From positions 1-46,440 of the forward strand of contig JANBTH010000045.1 of assembly GCA_027578815.1 (NCBI GenBank): a DNA stretch of 46,440 nucleotides, read 5' to 3'. Position numbers and translations under genes: made by a program. Every line of letters starts with the position of its first letter. Positions within the stretch are counted from its first letter, which is position 1. This DNA is from Coemansia sp. RSA 1804 (Eukaryota; Kickxellomycota; Kickxellomycetes; Kickxellales; Kickxellaceae). The notes beneath the pieces were generated by a model. That model ran no database searches and was not told the origin of the DNA. It saw only the letters and a program-made list of their open reading frames with translations. Below are positions 9,271 through 16,764 of this stretch, one piece after another.

Positions 9271-10020
9271 ATGAAGGTGATTACGGTCCCGTGTCTTTCG
9301 GACAACTACGCGTACGTCCTGGTTGACGAGAAGGCAGGAGAAGTATCGGTGGTAGATCCGGTGGAGCCAGATAAGGTGATCCCGGTGGTAGAGGGAACCA
9401 AGCTGAAGCTGAAGACGATACTCACCACGCACCACCACGCAGACCACGCGGGAGGCAACCAGGGGATGGTGAAGGCGTTCCCGGGGCTCACGGTGTACGG
9501 AGGCGATGGGAGCAGAATCCCAGGCCTCACGAACCAACTGGAGGACGGCGCCAAGTTCCAGCTGGGCAGTCTATCCGTCCAGGCGATGCAGACACCCGGA
9601 CACACGACAAGCAGCATCTGCTACTACATCCAGGACGCCGAGCAGCGGGTGGTTTTCACCGGCGACACGCTGTTTGTCGGCGGGTGCGGGAGACTGTTCG
9701 AGGGCTCGCCGCAGGACATGTACACCTCGCTCAACGAGAAGCTGGCCGCGCTGCCAAAGGACACGAGCGTGTACGCGGGCCACGAGTACACTAGGGCCAA
9801 CCTTAGGTTTGCGCTGTCGGTGGAGCCCGACAACCAGGCGCTTAGAGAGAAGGCCCGCCGCTGCGCCAGCGTCGACTGCACTATGCCCAGCTCCATCGGC
9901 GAGGAGCTTGCCACTAATCCGTTTATGCGCGTGGATCAGCCGGATCTCCAGAAGGCCGCCGGTGCCACCGATCCTGTCCAGGTCCTAGCCGCTATCCGCC
10001 GCATGAAAGATAACTTTTAG
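9148..10020 (+). CDS. GLO2: Glyoxalase II (hydroxyacylglutathione hydrolase), probable dual-start gene
   Basis: This enzyme hydrolyses S-lactoylglutathione to D-lactate and glutathione, the second step of methylglyoxal detoxification. The metallo-beta-lactamase fold shows all metal ligands: THHHADH (H95, H97, D99 and H100 of the 290-aa form), GHTT, FTGDTLFVGGCGR and AGHEYT. The C-terminal part ends with NPFMRVDQP, typical of the family. From the first in-frame ATG at 9148 the product has a 41-residue N-terminus rich in Arg, Ser and Leu and with no acidic residues, which looks like a mitochondrial presequence. A second ATG at 9271 starts exactly where the cytosolic enzyme begins (MKVITVPCLSDNYAY, 249 aa). 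An out-of-frame ATG at 8901 could form an upstream ORF if transcription starts before it. The gene converges with mtSSB. Confidence 0.95.
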   Translation: MILAAIQKGVLTTTSRRQPLLIQRHLSPRGLQRFSAAPSIKMKVITVPCLSDNYAYVLVDEKAGEVSVVDPVEPDKVIPVVEGTKLKLKTILTTHHHADHAGGNQGMVKAFPGLTVYGGDGSRIPGLTNQLEDGAKFQLGSLSVQAMQTPGHTTSSICYYIQDAEQRVVFTGDTLFVGGCGRLFEGSPQDMYTSLNEKLAALPKDTSVYAGHEYTRANLRFALSVEPDNQALREKARRCASVDCTMPSSIGEELATNPFMRVDQPDLQKAAGATDPVQVLAAIRRMKDNF

Positions 10021-10221
10021 TCTCTTTTGCGTGCTTTCCCTGTCTGTCTGTCTGTTTTTTAATAGTGAACAAGGAAATGAACAATATACTCGGAATCTAG
10101 ACAGTCGATTTGCTTGCTTGTTTGTTTGTTTCAGGATCTTATAACCAAGACTTTGAACGAAATGGATCGAGAGAGAGAGAAGGTTGGGAAAAAAGGGAAG
10201 GAAAAACAAACGCCTCGTAAA

Positions 10222-10608
10222 TTAAGCAGACTCTCCAGAGGAGCCCTCATGGCCTTCCTCAGAGCCTTCCTCGCCATCCTTGCGCTTCGGGAAAGAGGCG
10301 ATCTGGAAGTTGTTGCAGTTGATCTCGGTAGCATTGACCTCGACGCCCTCCTTGTTGGTGTAAGTGTAGTAGCGGATGGAGCCCTCGACATGAACAGCCA
10401 TGCCTTTCTTCACCATGCGCGCCGCCCTGTCGGCTGCGTCCGAGGCGATCGATACCCTGTGCCACGAGGTCTGCTCCAGCAGATTGCCCTCCTTGTCCTT
10501 GTATCTGACCGACGTTGCCAGCGGGAAGCTGGTACGGTTCTTCCCGTTCTTCATCGTAAACGTCGATGCATCCGCGCCGACGTTGCCGACCAGAATAACC
10601 TTGTTCAT
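10222..10608 (-). CDS. RIM1: Mitochondrial single-stranded DNA-binding protein (SSB/Rim1 family)
   Basis: This is a bacterial-type OB-fold SSB that coats single-stranded mtDNA during replication. The 128-aa frame starts MNKVILVGNVGADAS, followed by the strands SFPLATS and TSWHRVSI, then GMAVHVEGSIRYYTY and a Glu/Ser-rich acidic tail, as usual for the family. No presequence is encoded from this ATG, although a mitochondrial location is expected. A short upstream exon is likely: an ATG at 10827 (minus strand) opens M-L-N-Q-Q-R-G-A up to a perfect GTAAGT donor at 10802. An acceptor TGCTGTAG just before 10616 would join it in frame to F-F-F-M-N-K-V. Even so the extension is short, so the targeting signal remains unsettled. 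The gene converges on GLO2, leaving 201 bp between stops. Confidence 0.88.
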   Translation of the reverse strand: MNKVILVGNVGADASTFTMKNGKNRTSFPLATSVRYKDKEGNLLEQTSWHRVSIASDAADRAARMVKKGMAVHVEGSIRYYTYTNKEGVEVNATEINCNNFQIASFPKRKDGEEGSEEGHEGSSGESA

Positions 10609-11687
10609 GAAGAAAACTACAGCAGCATAGTACGAATACAGCGGGAATTAAGGCTTGTGGTGTCTTTAGATTTGCAGCTAATATCATCATCAGCATCATC
10701 ATCATCATAGCTGCGTGTATGAGGATGGTGCGTGGAAGAGGTTCCGGCGTGGCATGACTGCTCCTGTATTTATTTGCTGCTGCTACTACTACTACTACTT
10801 ACAGGCACCACGTTGCTGGTTCAGCATTGAACCGATAGCCGAGCCCTATAATAACAACAGTCCAAAGCACAAACAAAAGAAGCTGTCCCATTAATAACGA
10901 GTATAAGGTGGGGAGGTGGCTGCAACTGTTTTCTACTCGTTTTACCAGGCTCATTCGATTCTTACGGTTGGCCTTGTGAAGCGAGCAAGGGTAGAACGGA
11001 ACATTATTGTTATTATTTTAATATAGGTCTCGAGATTTGGACAGCTACAGAAGAGTAAGAAAAAACAAGAGGAAATAATATTCGAAATGTAAGAGTAACG
11101 GAACGACGTAGCTGGCGAAAAAAGGTTGATTTACACCTTTTTTGCTCACACTGAGATCAAACAAACGGGATGAAAAGGCACCGCTGATCTGAGAATTTTC
11201 CGTGCTTGCACAATCTACTGCTCACAATATCTTGAGAGATCAAGAAATCAATCGGCGTATATCGTGATTATGTCAGAGCATCAGCCGCACACCTGAAAAG
11301 GGAGGAGCTGTCTCTTGAAGATGTAAAGTGCGATTGCAATATCGGAATTTGACTTTAGACTGAGCGAGTCTCGCTTCAAACCAGTGTCTGCTGTATGCAA
11401 AACATAGGCAAGGATGGAGGACGTGGACAATTGGACATTGTTCTCTCGACGCCGCACTCGTATAAACTCCAGCTCCCACGGTTCCCTTGAGAACAAAGTG
11501 CTGAGAAAGGATAGGAGAGAAGCCCGCACACATTGCCGCCGCTTCTGTTGTTCATATATAAGAACATGTAGCATATCGCTCGCTCATCATTCCGATCTCC
11601 ACATTTTATCAGGCTATATACAAAAATAGTTTTATTCCTATTTCTCGTCAAAACACTTCTCATACATCAATACAAGTGTTGCAAGCG
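10609..11687. other. Divergent intergenic region between mtSSB and the acyltransferase
   Basis: The left part contains the candidate upstream exon of mtSSB (10803-10827), with (ATC)n at 10681-10710 and (CTA)n near 10783-10798 in the presumed intron. The middle, 10860-11550, contains only short open frames on both strands without recognisable motifs. A TATATAAG lies at 11555-11562. Confidence 0.6.
11555..11562 (+). promoter_or_regulatory. TATA-box-like element of the BAHD-like gene
   Basis: TATATAAG lies 126 bp upstream of the ATG at 11688 in otherwise gene-free sequence. Its position and sequence suit a core promoter, but no initiation evidence is available. Confidence 0.4.
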
Positions 11688-13193
11688 ATGGAGGAGCTGG
11701 CCAGGAACATCCAGTCCCAGAACTACTATCTGGACGAGGTCGACAGCACCTCGTTCATAACCACCATCCCAATCCACCTGTGGTACGAGAACACATCCAA
11801 CGTCCCCGCCGACAAGTTCCTAGCGCCAGAAATGCTCAAGGCATCGTTTTTCAAAGCCCTGGAGGAGTTCCCCATCCTCGTCGGCCATCTGAAGTCAGAC
11901 GCGGAGTGGAAAACATACATTGAGGTGGACAAGAACAACCTGAACGCACCCGAGTACAGCGACACGCAGAGCGAAGTGCATTTCCAGACAATAAGGGACG
12001 CCGGATTCAACACGAACATGCTTCCCAGCACATTCATCGAAGCGCGCGTCGTGCCGGTGCCGCCCACGCTTGTCGGCACAAGCATCAAGAACATCCGGGC
12101 ACACGTGGTTCGGTTCAAGGAAAACAGCGGCGCCGTCGTGTTTGTCATGGCGGCGCACAATGTTTTCAACGGCTACGGGTTCCACTGCTTCGTCAGCCGC
12201 TGGGCGGAGATAGCCAGGTGGATGCAGAACAGCGCGGCAGACGGATCCTCCGCCGTGCTGCCGCGCCGCTCGTTTGTGCACGACCGCTCGATCGTCAGGG
12301 AAATCAGGTCGAGCGAGACCGACGCACTCGACAGCTCGCTGCGGGCCACCATGCTGTGCAGCGACCCGATGGCCAGAGTCGTCGGCTGGTTCTCGCCAAA
12401 CGTGCGCGCCATGATGATACGGTACTCGGGAGTGACCACGGACTTCATCAACTGCTCGTTCCACATCCCGGCGGACGCAATCGAGGCGCTGCAGAGGGAG
12501 GCGCAGGAATTCGCACCGCCGGACATTCCGCGGTACACGAAGAACGATGTCCTCGTGTCGTTGATCTCGCTGGCTATCGCACAGTGCACGGCGTGGGACA
12601 AGCACGAGGGGAAGAGCGCGCTCGTCAGCACACTGAACCGGCTGCTGCTCAACCGGTTTCTTGCCGGGCCTTCGGAGTTCACCACCCTGCTGCCCGTTGA
12701 CATGCGGGCGCACATCGGGAGCCTGAAGGGCGTCGCGTACACGGGCAACACTACGTTCCAGAAGGGGTTCGCCGCATCGCGGGATCTGTTTCGGATGGAA
12801 CCGTCGGCCCGGCTTGTTGCCGAGCTGGCTACCAGAGTGCACAGATCGGTGGCGACGCTCAGCGAGAGAGCCGCACACCAGTACTTTGGCATCCTCAACC
12901 GCCAGCCCTACGGCCACCTGCAGTACGTGCTGCACCAAGTCAAGCTGCGCAACATGATGTACATTGCCAACAATACGCGGTCCGCCTTCCACGCCATCGA
13001 CTTCGGTGCTGGTGCGCCGGCGCTGGCGCGTGCGCCGGCCCACGGGTTCCCCAATCTGGTCATCATCCTGCCTGGCCATCCCAGCGTTGGCGGCTACGAG
13101 GCCTCGTTCACGCTCTGTCGCGAGGTGGCGGAGAGGATCGTTAGACACAAGTACTGGATGAGCTTTGTCGACAAGCACGACATAGATGTTTAG
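11688..13193 (+). CDS. BAHD-like acyltransferase family protein with a modified HxxxD motif
   Basis: The 501-aa intronless product resembles the BAHD/transferase superfamily, whose members move acyl groups from CoA thioesters to alcohols or amines. The N-terminus (LDEVDSTSFITTIPIHLWYEN), the segment APEMLKASFFKALEEFPILVGHL and a C-terminal DFGAG (438-442), matching the structural DFGWG motif, support the family. The catalytic HxxxD site reads H-N-V-F-N (157-161) followed by GYGF: the general-base His is present and the Asp is replaced by Asn. Asp is largely structural in characterised BAHD enzymes, so activity is not excluded. I start at the ATG at 11688 (MEELARNIQ), the first Met in frame. 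The substrate cannot be read from sequence. A TATATAAG lies 126 bp upstream. Confidence 0.75.
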   Translation: MEELARNIQSQNYYLDEVDSTSFITTIPIHLWYENTSNVPADKFLAPEMLKASFFKALEEFPILVGHLKSDAEWKTYIEVDKNNLNAPEYSDTQSEVHFQTIRDAGFNTNMLPSTFIEARVVPVPPTLVGTSIKNIRAHVVRFKENSGAVVFVMAAHNVFNGYGFHCFVSRWAEIARWMQNSAADGSSAVLPRRSFVHDRSIVREIRSSETDALDSSLRATMLCSDPMARVVGWFSPNVRAMMIRYSGVTTDFINCSFHIPADAIEALQREAQEFAPPDIPRYTKNDVLVSLISLAIAQCTAWDKHEGKSALVSTLNRLLLNRFLAGPSEFTTLLPVDMRAHIGSLKGVAYTGNTTFQKGFAASRDLFRMEPSARLVAELATRVHRSVATLSERAAHQYFGILNRQPYGHLQYVLHQVKLRNMMYIANNTRSAFHAIDFGAGAPALARAPAHGFPNLVIILPGHPSVGGYEASFTLCREVAERIVRHKYWMSFVDKHDIDV

Positions 13194-13456
13194 GGGGGGG
13201 GAGAAGAGAACAGAGTATCGTCTTTCTTGGAGCCCCAGGAAAAGAGAGTCACGGCATTGTCCCCCACAACACTCTGCTTCCGTTCAACCTCCCCCCTTTT
13301 CTAGTGCTTCGACTTTTTTCTACTCGTGTATTGAAGAACAGGACAGACATGAATATTGAAGCAAGGCAGCCGGCGTCTATTTGTCTTTTGTAATTTTATT
13401 TAGTATATCTAGAAAGAAGCCACCCAGCTTCTATTCCACTTTATTCGACAGCAGTG

Positions 13457-15208
13457 ATGGAGCCATGGAACCGTCCGCCGCAACGACCAGGAGGTGGTCG
13501 GCGACCGCCGTACCAGAGGCACCAGCAACAAGAGTATAACCAGCAGCAACAACAGAATCGACAGCGGGGAGACACGCGGTATCCGCAAGCCAGTTACGGA
13601 ACCCATGGAAGACCGATTCATCCACCGATGCCGCCGCCAGGACTATTCAGCTCTCACCGTCCACCACCGCCATTCCCTGCTCCTCATTTGCCAGCGGCCC
13701 CGCCGTTCACAAACACTATGCCTCGAATGAGTAACACCACTACTGTACGTCCCCCGCCGCCCAACACAGCAGAGAGTGAGGTTGACCGGTTGCCAGCGGA
13801 TGAGCGGATGGTGTTTGATAAGATGGTGGAAACGTACCACCGCAACCCAGAGCTCGTGGACATGGTGAAGCAGTCGCAGCGGGGGAACCCCAAGTATGCG
13901 TTTCTATTCGAGGGGTCCCGTCTGCACCGCTGTTTCCAGCACCGCACAGGCCAGCGGCCACCCAGCGCCGGCAGAATGGAAGAGGAGAGCGCAGGTAGCA
14001 CGACGCACCGGGTGTCCGTGGCCCCTTGTTTTAGACCGCCGCCACCGGTGCCGCCGCCAGAGGCGCTGGCAAGCATGAGGAGCGCGGATTCGGCCAACCA
14101 CGGTGCATCCGATCCCGCCGTCCATCTGCTTCGGTACCACTCGCTGCCTGCCGGACTGATGGTTGCGCTGGTGAACGAGGACCACGCGGCCCCGTACTCG
14201 GCCCTGCGTGCCAGTGTTCTCGAAAGCACCGGGTTCCTGGACTCTGTGGCGCCCAACCTGCTGTCCTATCTTCCAGGCACGGCAGACCCTGCTGCCACTG
14301 CCAAACCACCCCGTGAGGAGAGGGAAAAGGTGCCAGACAGCATGGAACAGGCGCTCGCCCACTTCGAAAGGGGCCTCTGCTACATCTACAAGGAGGGCGA
14401 GTTCCGGGACCGCGACAACCCGTTTGCCTCGCGCGACACGCAGCATGCGGCGGGTGCTGCGAGCCCGTCGCCCGCTATAATGGACAAGGACGGCTGGGAG
14501 CCGGGGGCGCTAGAGCGGGCTCTGTGGGACCGCCGCAGGGGGAGCGGGCAGAGACGCAGGTGGAGGCGCATCCGCGACCGCGAGCGCCGTCGGGCGGCCG
14601 GCGAGGATGTTTCGTCTTCCTCCAAGTCCTCGGCATCCGACGATAGCAAAGAGGAGGAGGAGGATGGTTCTTCTTCTTCGTCTGGTAGTGATTCCGATTC
14701 CAGCAGTGGTTCTTCTTCTGCATTGTCCGACCGCAGTGGCCATTCCGCACGGCAGAGGGCCAATCCCCGCCGTTCTGCCAACAGCACGGGAGGCAGCAGC
14801 AGTGTGAACAGGGCAATCGGCAGCGATAACGTCGGGTTCAAGATGCTGGCCAAACTCGGGTGGCAGCAGGGCCAGGGACTTGGCGCATCAAACGACGGGA
14901 TAGTCGAGCCGATCCGGCCACAGACGCGGTTCAGCACAGTCAGGAACACCAAAGGCAGCACTCAAAGGGGCCGCTACCACCAGCAGCAGCAGCAGCAGCG
15001 AAGAGGAAGAAGAAGAGGTGCTGACAGCAAGCGCGGTGCGCCGGTTGAAAGAGCGTCGCTGGGCACCGGGAGACTTGGCCACGATGCGGACAAGCCTGCC
15101 CCGACGGATTCGTCGCTGGCTGATGCTGCTGCCGATAACAAAGCTGGCGATGAGTTTGAAACGTACCGTAGGCAGATGAGCTCGGCATACACAAAGCACC
15201 AGCCATAG
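13457..15208 (+). CDS. SURP and G-patch domain protein (CHERP/U2SURP-like splicing factor)
   Basis: This is probably a nuclear factor of U2 snRNP/spliceosome assembly. The 583-aa product begins with a Pro/Gln/Arg-rich region (1-110). A SURP-like module follows at about 113-158 (MVFDKMVETYHRNPELVDMV, then NPKYAFLFEG). The middle part has LPAGLMVALVNEDHA and, later, DGWEPGALERALWDRRR, which recall the PAGLM and DPEGWE...R-rich blocks I associate with human CHERP and U2SURP. A basic and then Ser/Asp/Glu-rich tract precedes a G-patch at about 455-505 (VGFKMLAKLGWQQGQGLGAS). The RNA polymerase II CTD-interaction domain (CID) that CHERP carries between SURP and G-patch is not evident. The ATG at 13457 follows a CAG and is the first in-frame Met. 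Assignment to SURP/G-patch is firm; the exact orthologue is not. Confidence 0.82.
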   Translation: MEPWNRPPQRPGGGRRPPYQRHQQQEYNQQQQQNRQRGDTRYPQASYGTHGRPIHPPMPPPGLFSSHRPPPPFPAPHLPAAPPFTNTMPRMSNTTTVRPPPPNTAESEVDRLPADERMVFDKMVETYHRNPELVDMVKQSQRGNPKYAFLFEGSRLHRCFQHRTGQRPPSAGRMEEESAGSTTHRVSVAPCFRPPPPVPPPEALASMRSADSANHGASDPAVHLLRYHSLPAGLMVALVNEDHAAPYSALRASVLESTGFLDSVAPNLLSYLPGTADPAATAKPPREEREKVPDSMEQALAHFERGLCYIYKEGEFRDRDNPFASRDTQHAAGAASPSPAIMDKDGWEPGALERALWDRRRGSGQRRRWRRIRDRERRRAAGEDVSSSSKSSASDDSKEEEEDGSSSSSGSDSDSSSGSSSALSDRSGHSARQRANPRRSANSTGGSSSVNRAIGSDNVGFKMLAKLGWQQGQGLGASNDGIVEPIRPQTRFSTVRNTKGSTQRGRYHQQQQQQRRGRRRGADSKRGAPVERASLGTGRLGHDADKPAPTDSSLADAAADNKAGDEFETYRRQMSSAYTKHQP

Positions 15209-15423
15209 CGCACACACTCAGCTTTCCGGCTGGGACTGTAAGAAGCAGAAAAGTCACGCCTACCTCACTCTTTCACACAAAAGAATTCCCGGATATCTCC
15301 CCTCTCCTTCCATTGTATTGTCTCTTCATTTCACTTCTCCTCCCCTCCTGCCTTTCATATCGTCTTTATAGTATTATTTCATTCAGCACCTGTAACATCG
15401 CCATTTACACATCCTAATTCTTC

Positions 15424-16425
15424 ATGCAGGAGAACATGAACAAGCTGGCGCCCATCGAACGGGTGTCCCAGAGCATAGTGCGGGTGCTGGGACTAAACCC
15501 AGGCCCCTTCACGCTGCAGGGGACAAACACCTATGTCGTCGGCCAGGGCGAGCGGCGAACCCTCGTGGACACGGGCGACGGCGCCCAGCCGGAGTACTTT
15601 GAGCGGCTCAAGGAGTGTCTGGGAGGGAGTCGGATCGACCGGATCCTGCTGACCCACTGGCACGCCGACCATATTGGCGGCATCAACCAGCTGCTCTCGA
15701 TGCCCGATGTTGTGGCGCCGGACTGCGCGGTCTACAAAAACAGCTGCCCCGAAGTCGATGGCAAAGACAACGTGGTGGCGATGCTCTCTGGCGCCAGGGC
15801 CCGTGGCTGCTTGCGCGGCATTGGCGATGGCCAGGTGTTTGATGTGGACGCGGGACGGGTGCGGATGACGGCCGTGTATACGCCGGGCCACACCGATGAC
15901 CATATGGGCTTTGTCGTTGAGCAGAACTCGCCATCGACGGCAGGCGAGGAGGAGGAGAGTGGCGTTCTTCTCGTCACTGGCGATCTGGTGCTTGGCGAGG
16001 GAACTACCGTTGTCGACGACCTGTCGCCGTACATGCGCTCGCTGAGCCGTGTTCTAAAGTTGGAGCCCTCCATGCTCCTGCCGGGACACGGCCCGGTTAT
16101 CCGCGGATCCGGTACAGATGGCAGCAAGCCCTCCAACGCGGTGCGCGTCATCGAGGGGTACATCCAACACCGTTTGATGCGCGAATCGCAGATTGTCGAT
16201 GTACTGGGACGGCCGTCACCATCGCCTGATTCTAATGGCTGGCGTGTTGAGGATATTACCGCCGCCGTGTACTCGAGTATCACGGATCCCAGGGTAATCG
16301 TGGCCGCCCAGCACAACACGCTGCTGCATCTCAGGAAACTCCAGACCGAGGGCGTGGTTCGATCGACCGAAGATGGAGGCAGCCGTGCGGACCACAAAGA
16401 GCTGTGGGAGCTGATCCGGAAGTAA
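15424..16425 (+). CDS. LACTB2: LACTB2-like metallo-beta-lactamase-fold endoribonuclease
   Basis: In animals LACTB2 is a mitochondrial single-strand-specific endoribonuclease. The 333-aa product follows its layout closely: SIVRVLGLNPGPFTLQGTNTYVVG near the N-terminus, then the zinc motif THWHADHIGG (H78, H80, D82, H83), GHTDDH (H156), TGDLVLGEG (D187) and LLPGHGPV (H222). The C-terminal domain after about 243 is winged-helix-like, with ITDPRVIVAAQHNTLLHLRKLQTEGVV. Either M1 (15424) or M5 (15436) could start translation; the second lies closer to the usual family start. No clear presequence is visible. It lies 215 bp after the SURP/G-patch gene and 339 bp before RPA190 on the same strand, consistent with independent promoters. 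Confidence 0.93.
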   Translation: MQENMNKLAPIERVSQSIVRVLGLNPGPFTLQGTNTYVVGQGERRTLVDTGDGAQPEYFERLKECLGGSRIDRILLTHWHADHIGGINQLLSMPDVVAPDCAVYKNSCPEVDGKDNVVAMLSGARARGCLRGIGDGQVFDVDAGRVRMTAVYTPGHTDDHMGFVVEQNSPSTAGEEEESGVLLVTGDLVLGEGTTVVDDLSPYMRSLSRVLKLEPSMLLPGHGPVIRGSGTDGSKPSNAVRVIEGYIQHRLMRESQIVDVLGRPSPSPDSNGWRVEDITAAVYSSITDPRVIVAAQHNTLLHLRKLQTEGVVRSTEDGGSRADHKELWELIRK

Positions 16426-16764
16426 ATCCCGGCTGATTGCAGATCAACCGGGGCAGCTATAAAAAATGTATTTTTTTTAAAGCTGTTGTAGTATTAAAGT
16501 GAGGATCAAGCCTTTTTTTGTATTAGAAAAAATTTTAGTGCTAAATGCTAGCAGGAAAAAAAAAAAGCCTTGATCTAAATGTACGCGAGAGCTTTCGTAT
16601 TTCCCCCTTCTTTGATCCTCCCCTCTTTTTGTTCTGCTTCTTCGTAAATTTTATGTGTTCCTAGTTCTTTTTTCCCTCTCGCTTGACACCATATTGAAAA
16701 AGAGTCGCAGGACTGGAAACTGACGAGGGCTGAACACACAAGTAATAGAAAGAAAAAGGAGGAG
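16426..16764. other. Intergenic region between LACTB2-like gene and RPA190
   Basis: A/T-rich DNA with T and A homopolymers. It carries the inverted repeat annotated separately and then a C/T-rich tract before the RPA190 start. No gene is seen. Confidence 0.6.
16504..16575. repeat. Imperfect inverted repeat (hairpin) 3' of the LACTB2-like gene
   Basis: The left arm GATCAAGCCTTTTTTT (16504-16519) and right arm AAAAAAAGCCTTGATC (16560-16575) pair at 15 of 16 positions around a 40-base loop. It could be a 3' UTR hairpin or a tiny foldback element. The A/T runs supply about half of the pairing. Confidence 0.55.

Noticed and set aside
11895..13178. 427-codon open frame antisense to the BAHD-like gene
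   Set aside because: Same cause: it is a His/Arg/Val-rich shadow of the coding frame with no recognisable motif.
9148..16425. Functional link between the two metallo-beta-lactamase-fold genes (GLO2 and the LACTB2-like gene)
   Set aside because: They lie 5.4 kb apart with unrelated genes between and belong to different subfamilies. Proximity appears accidental.
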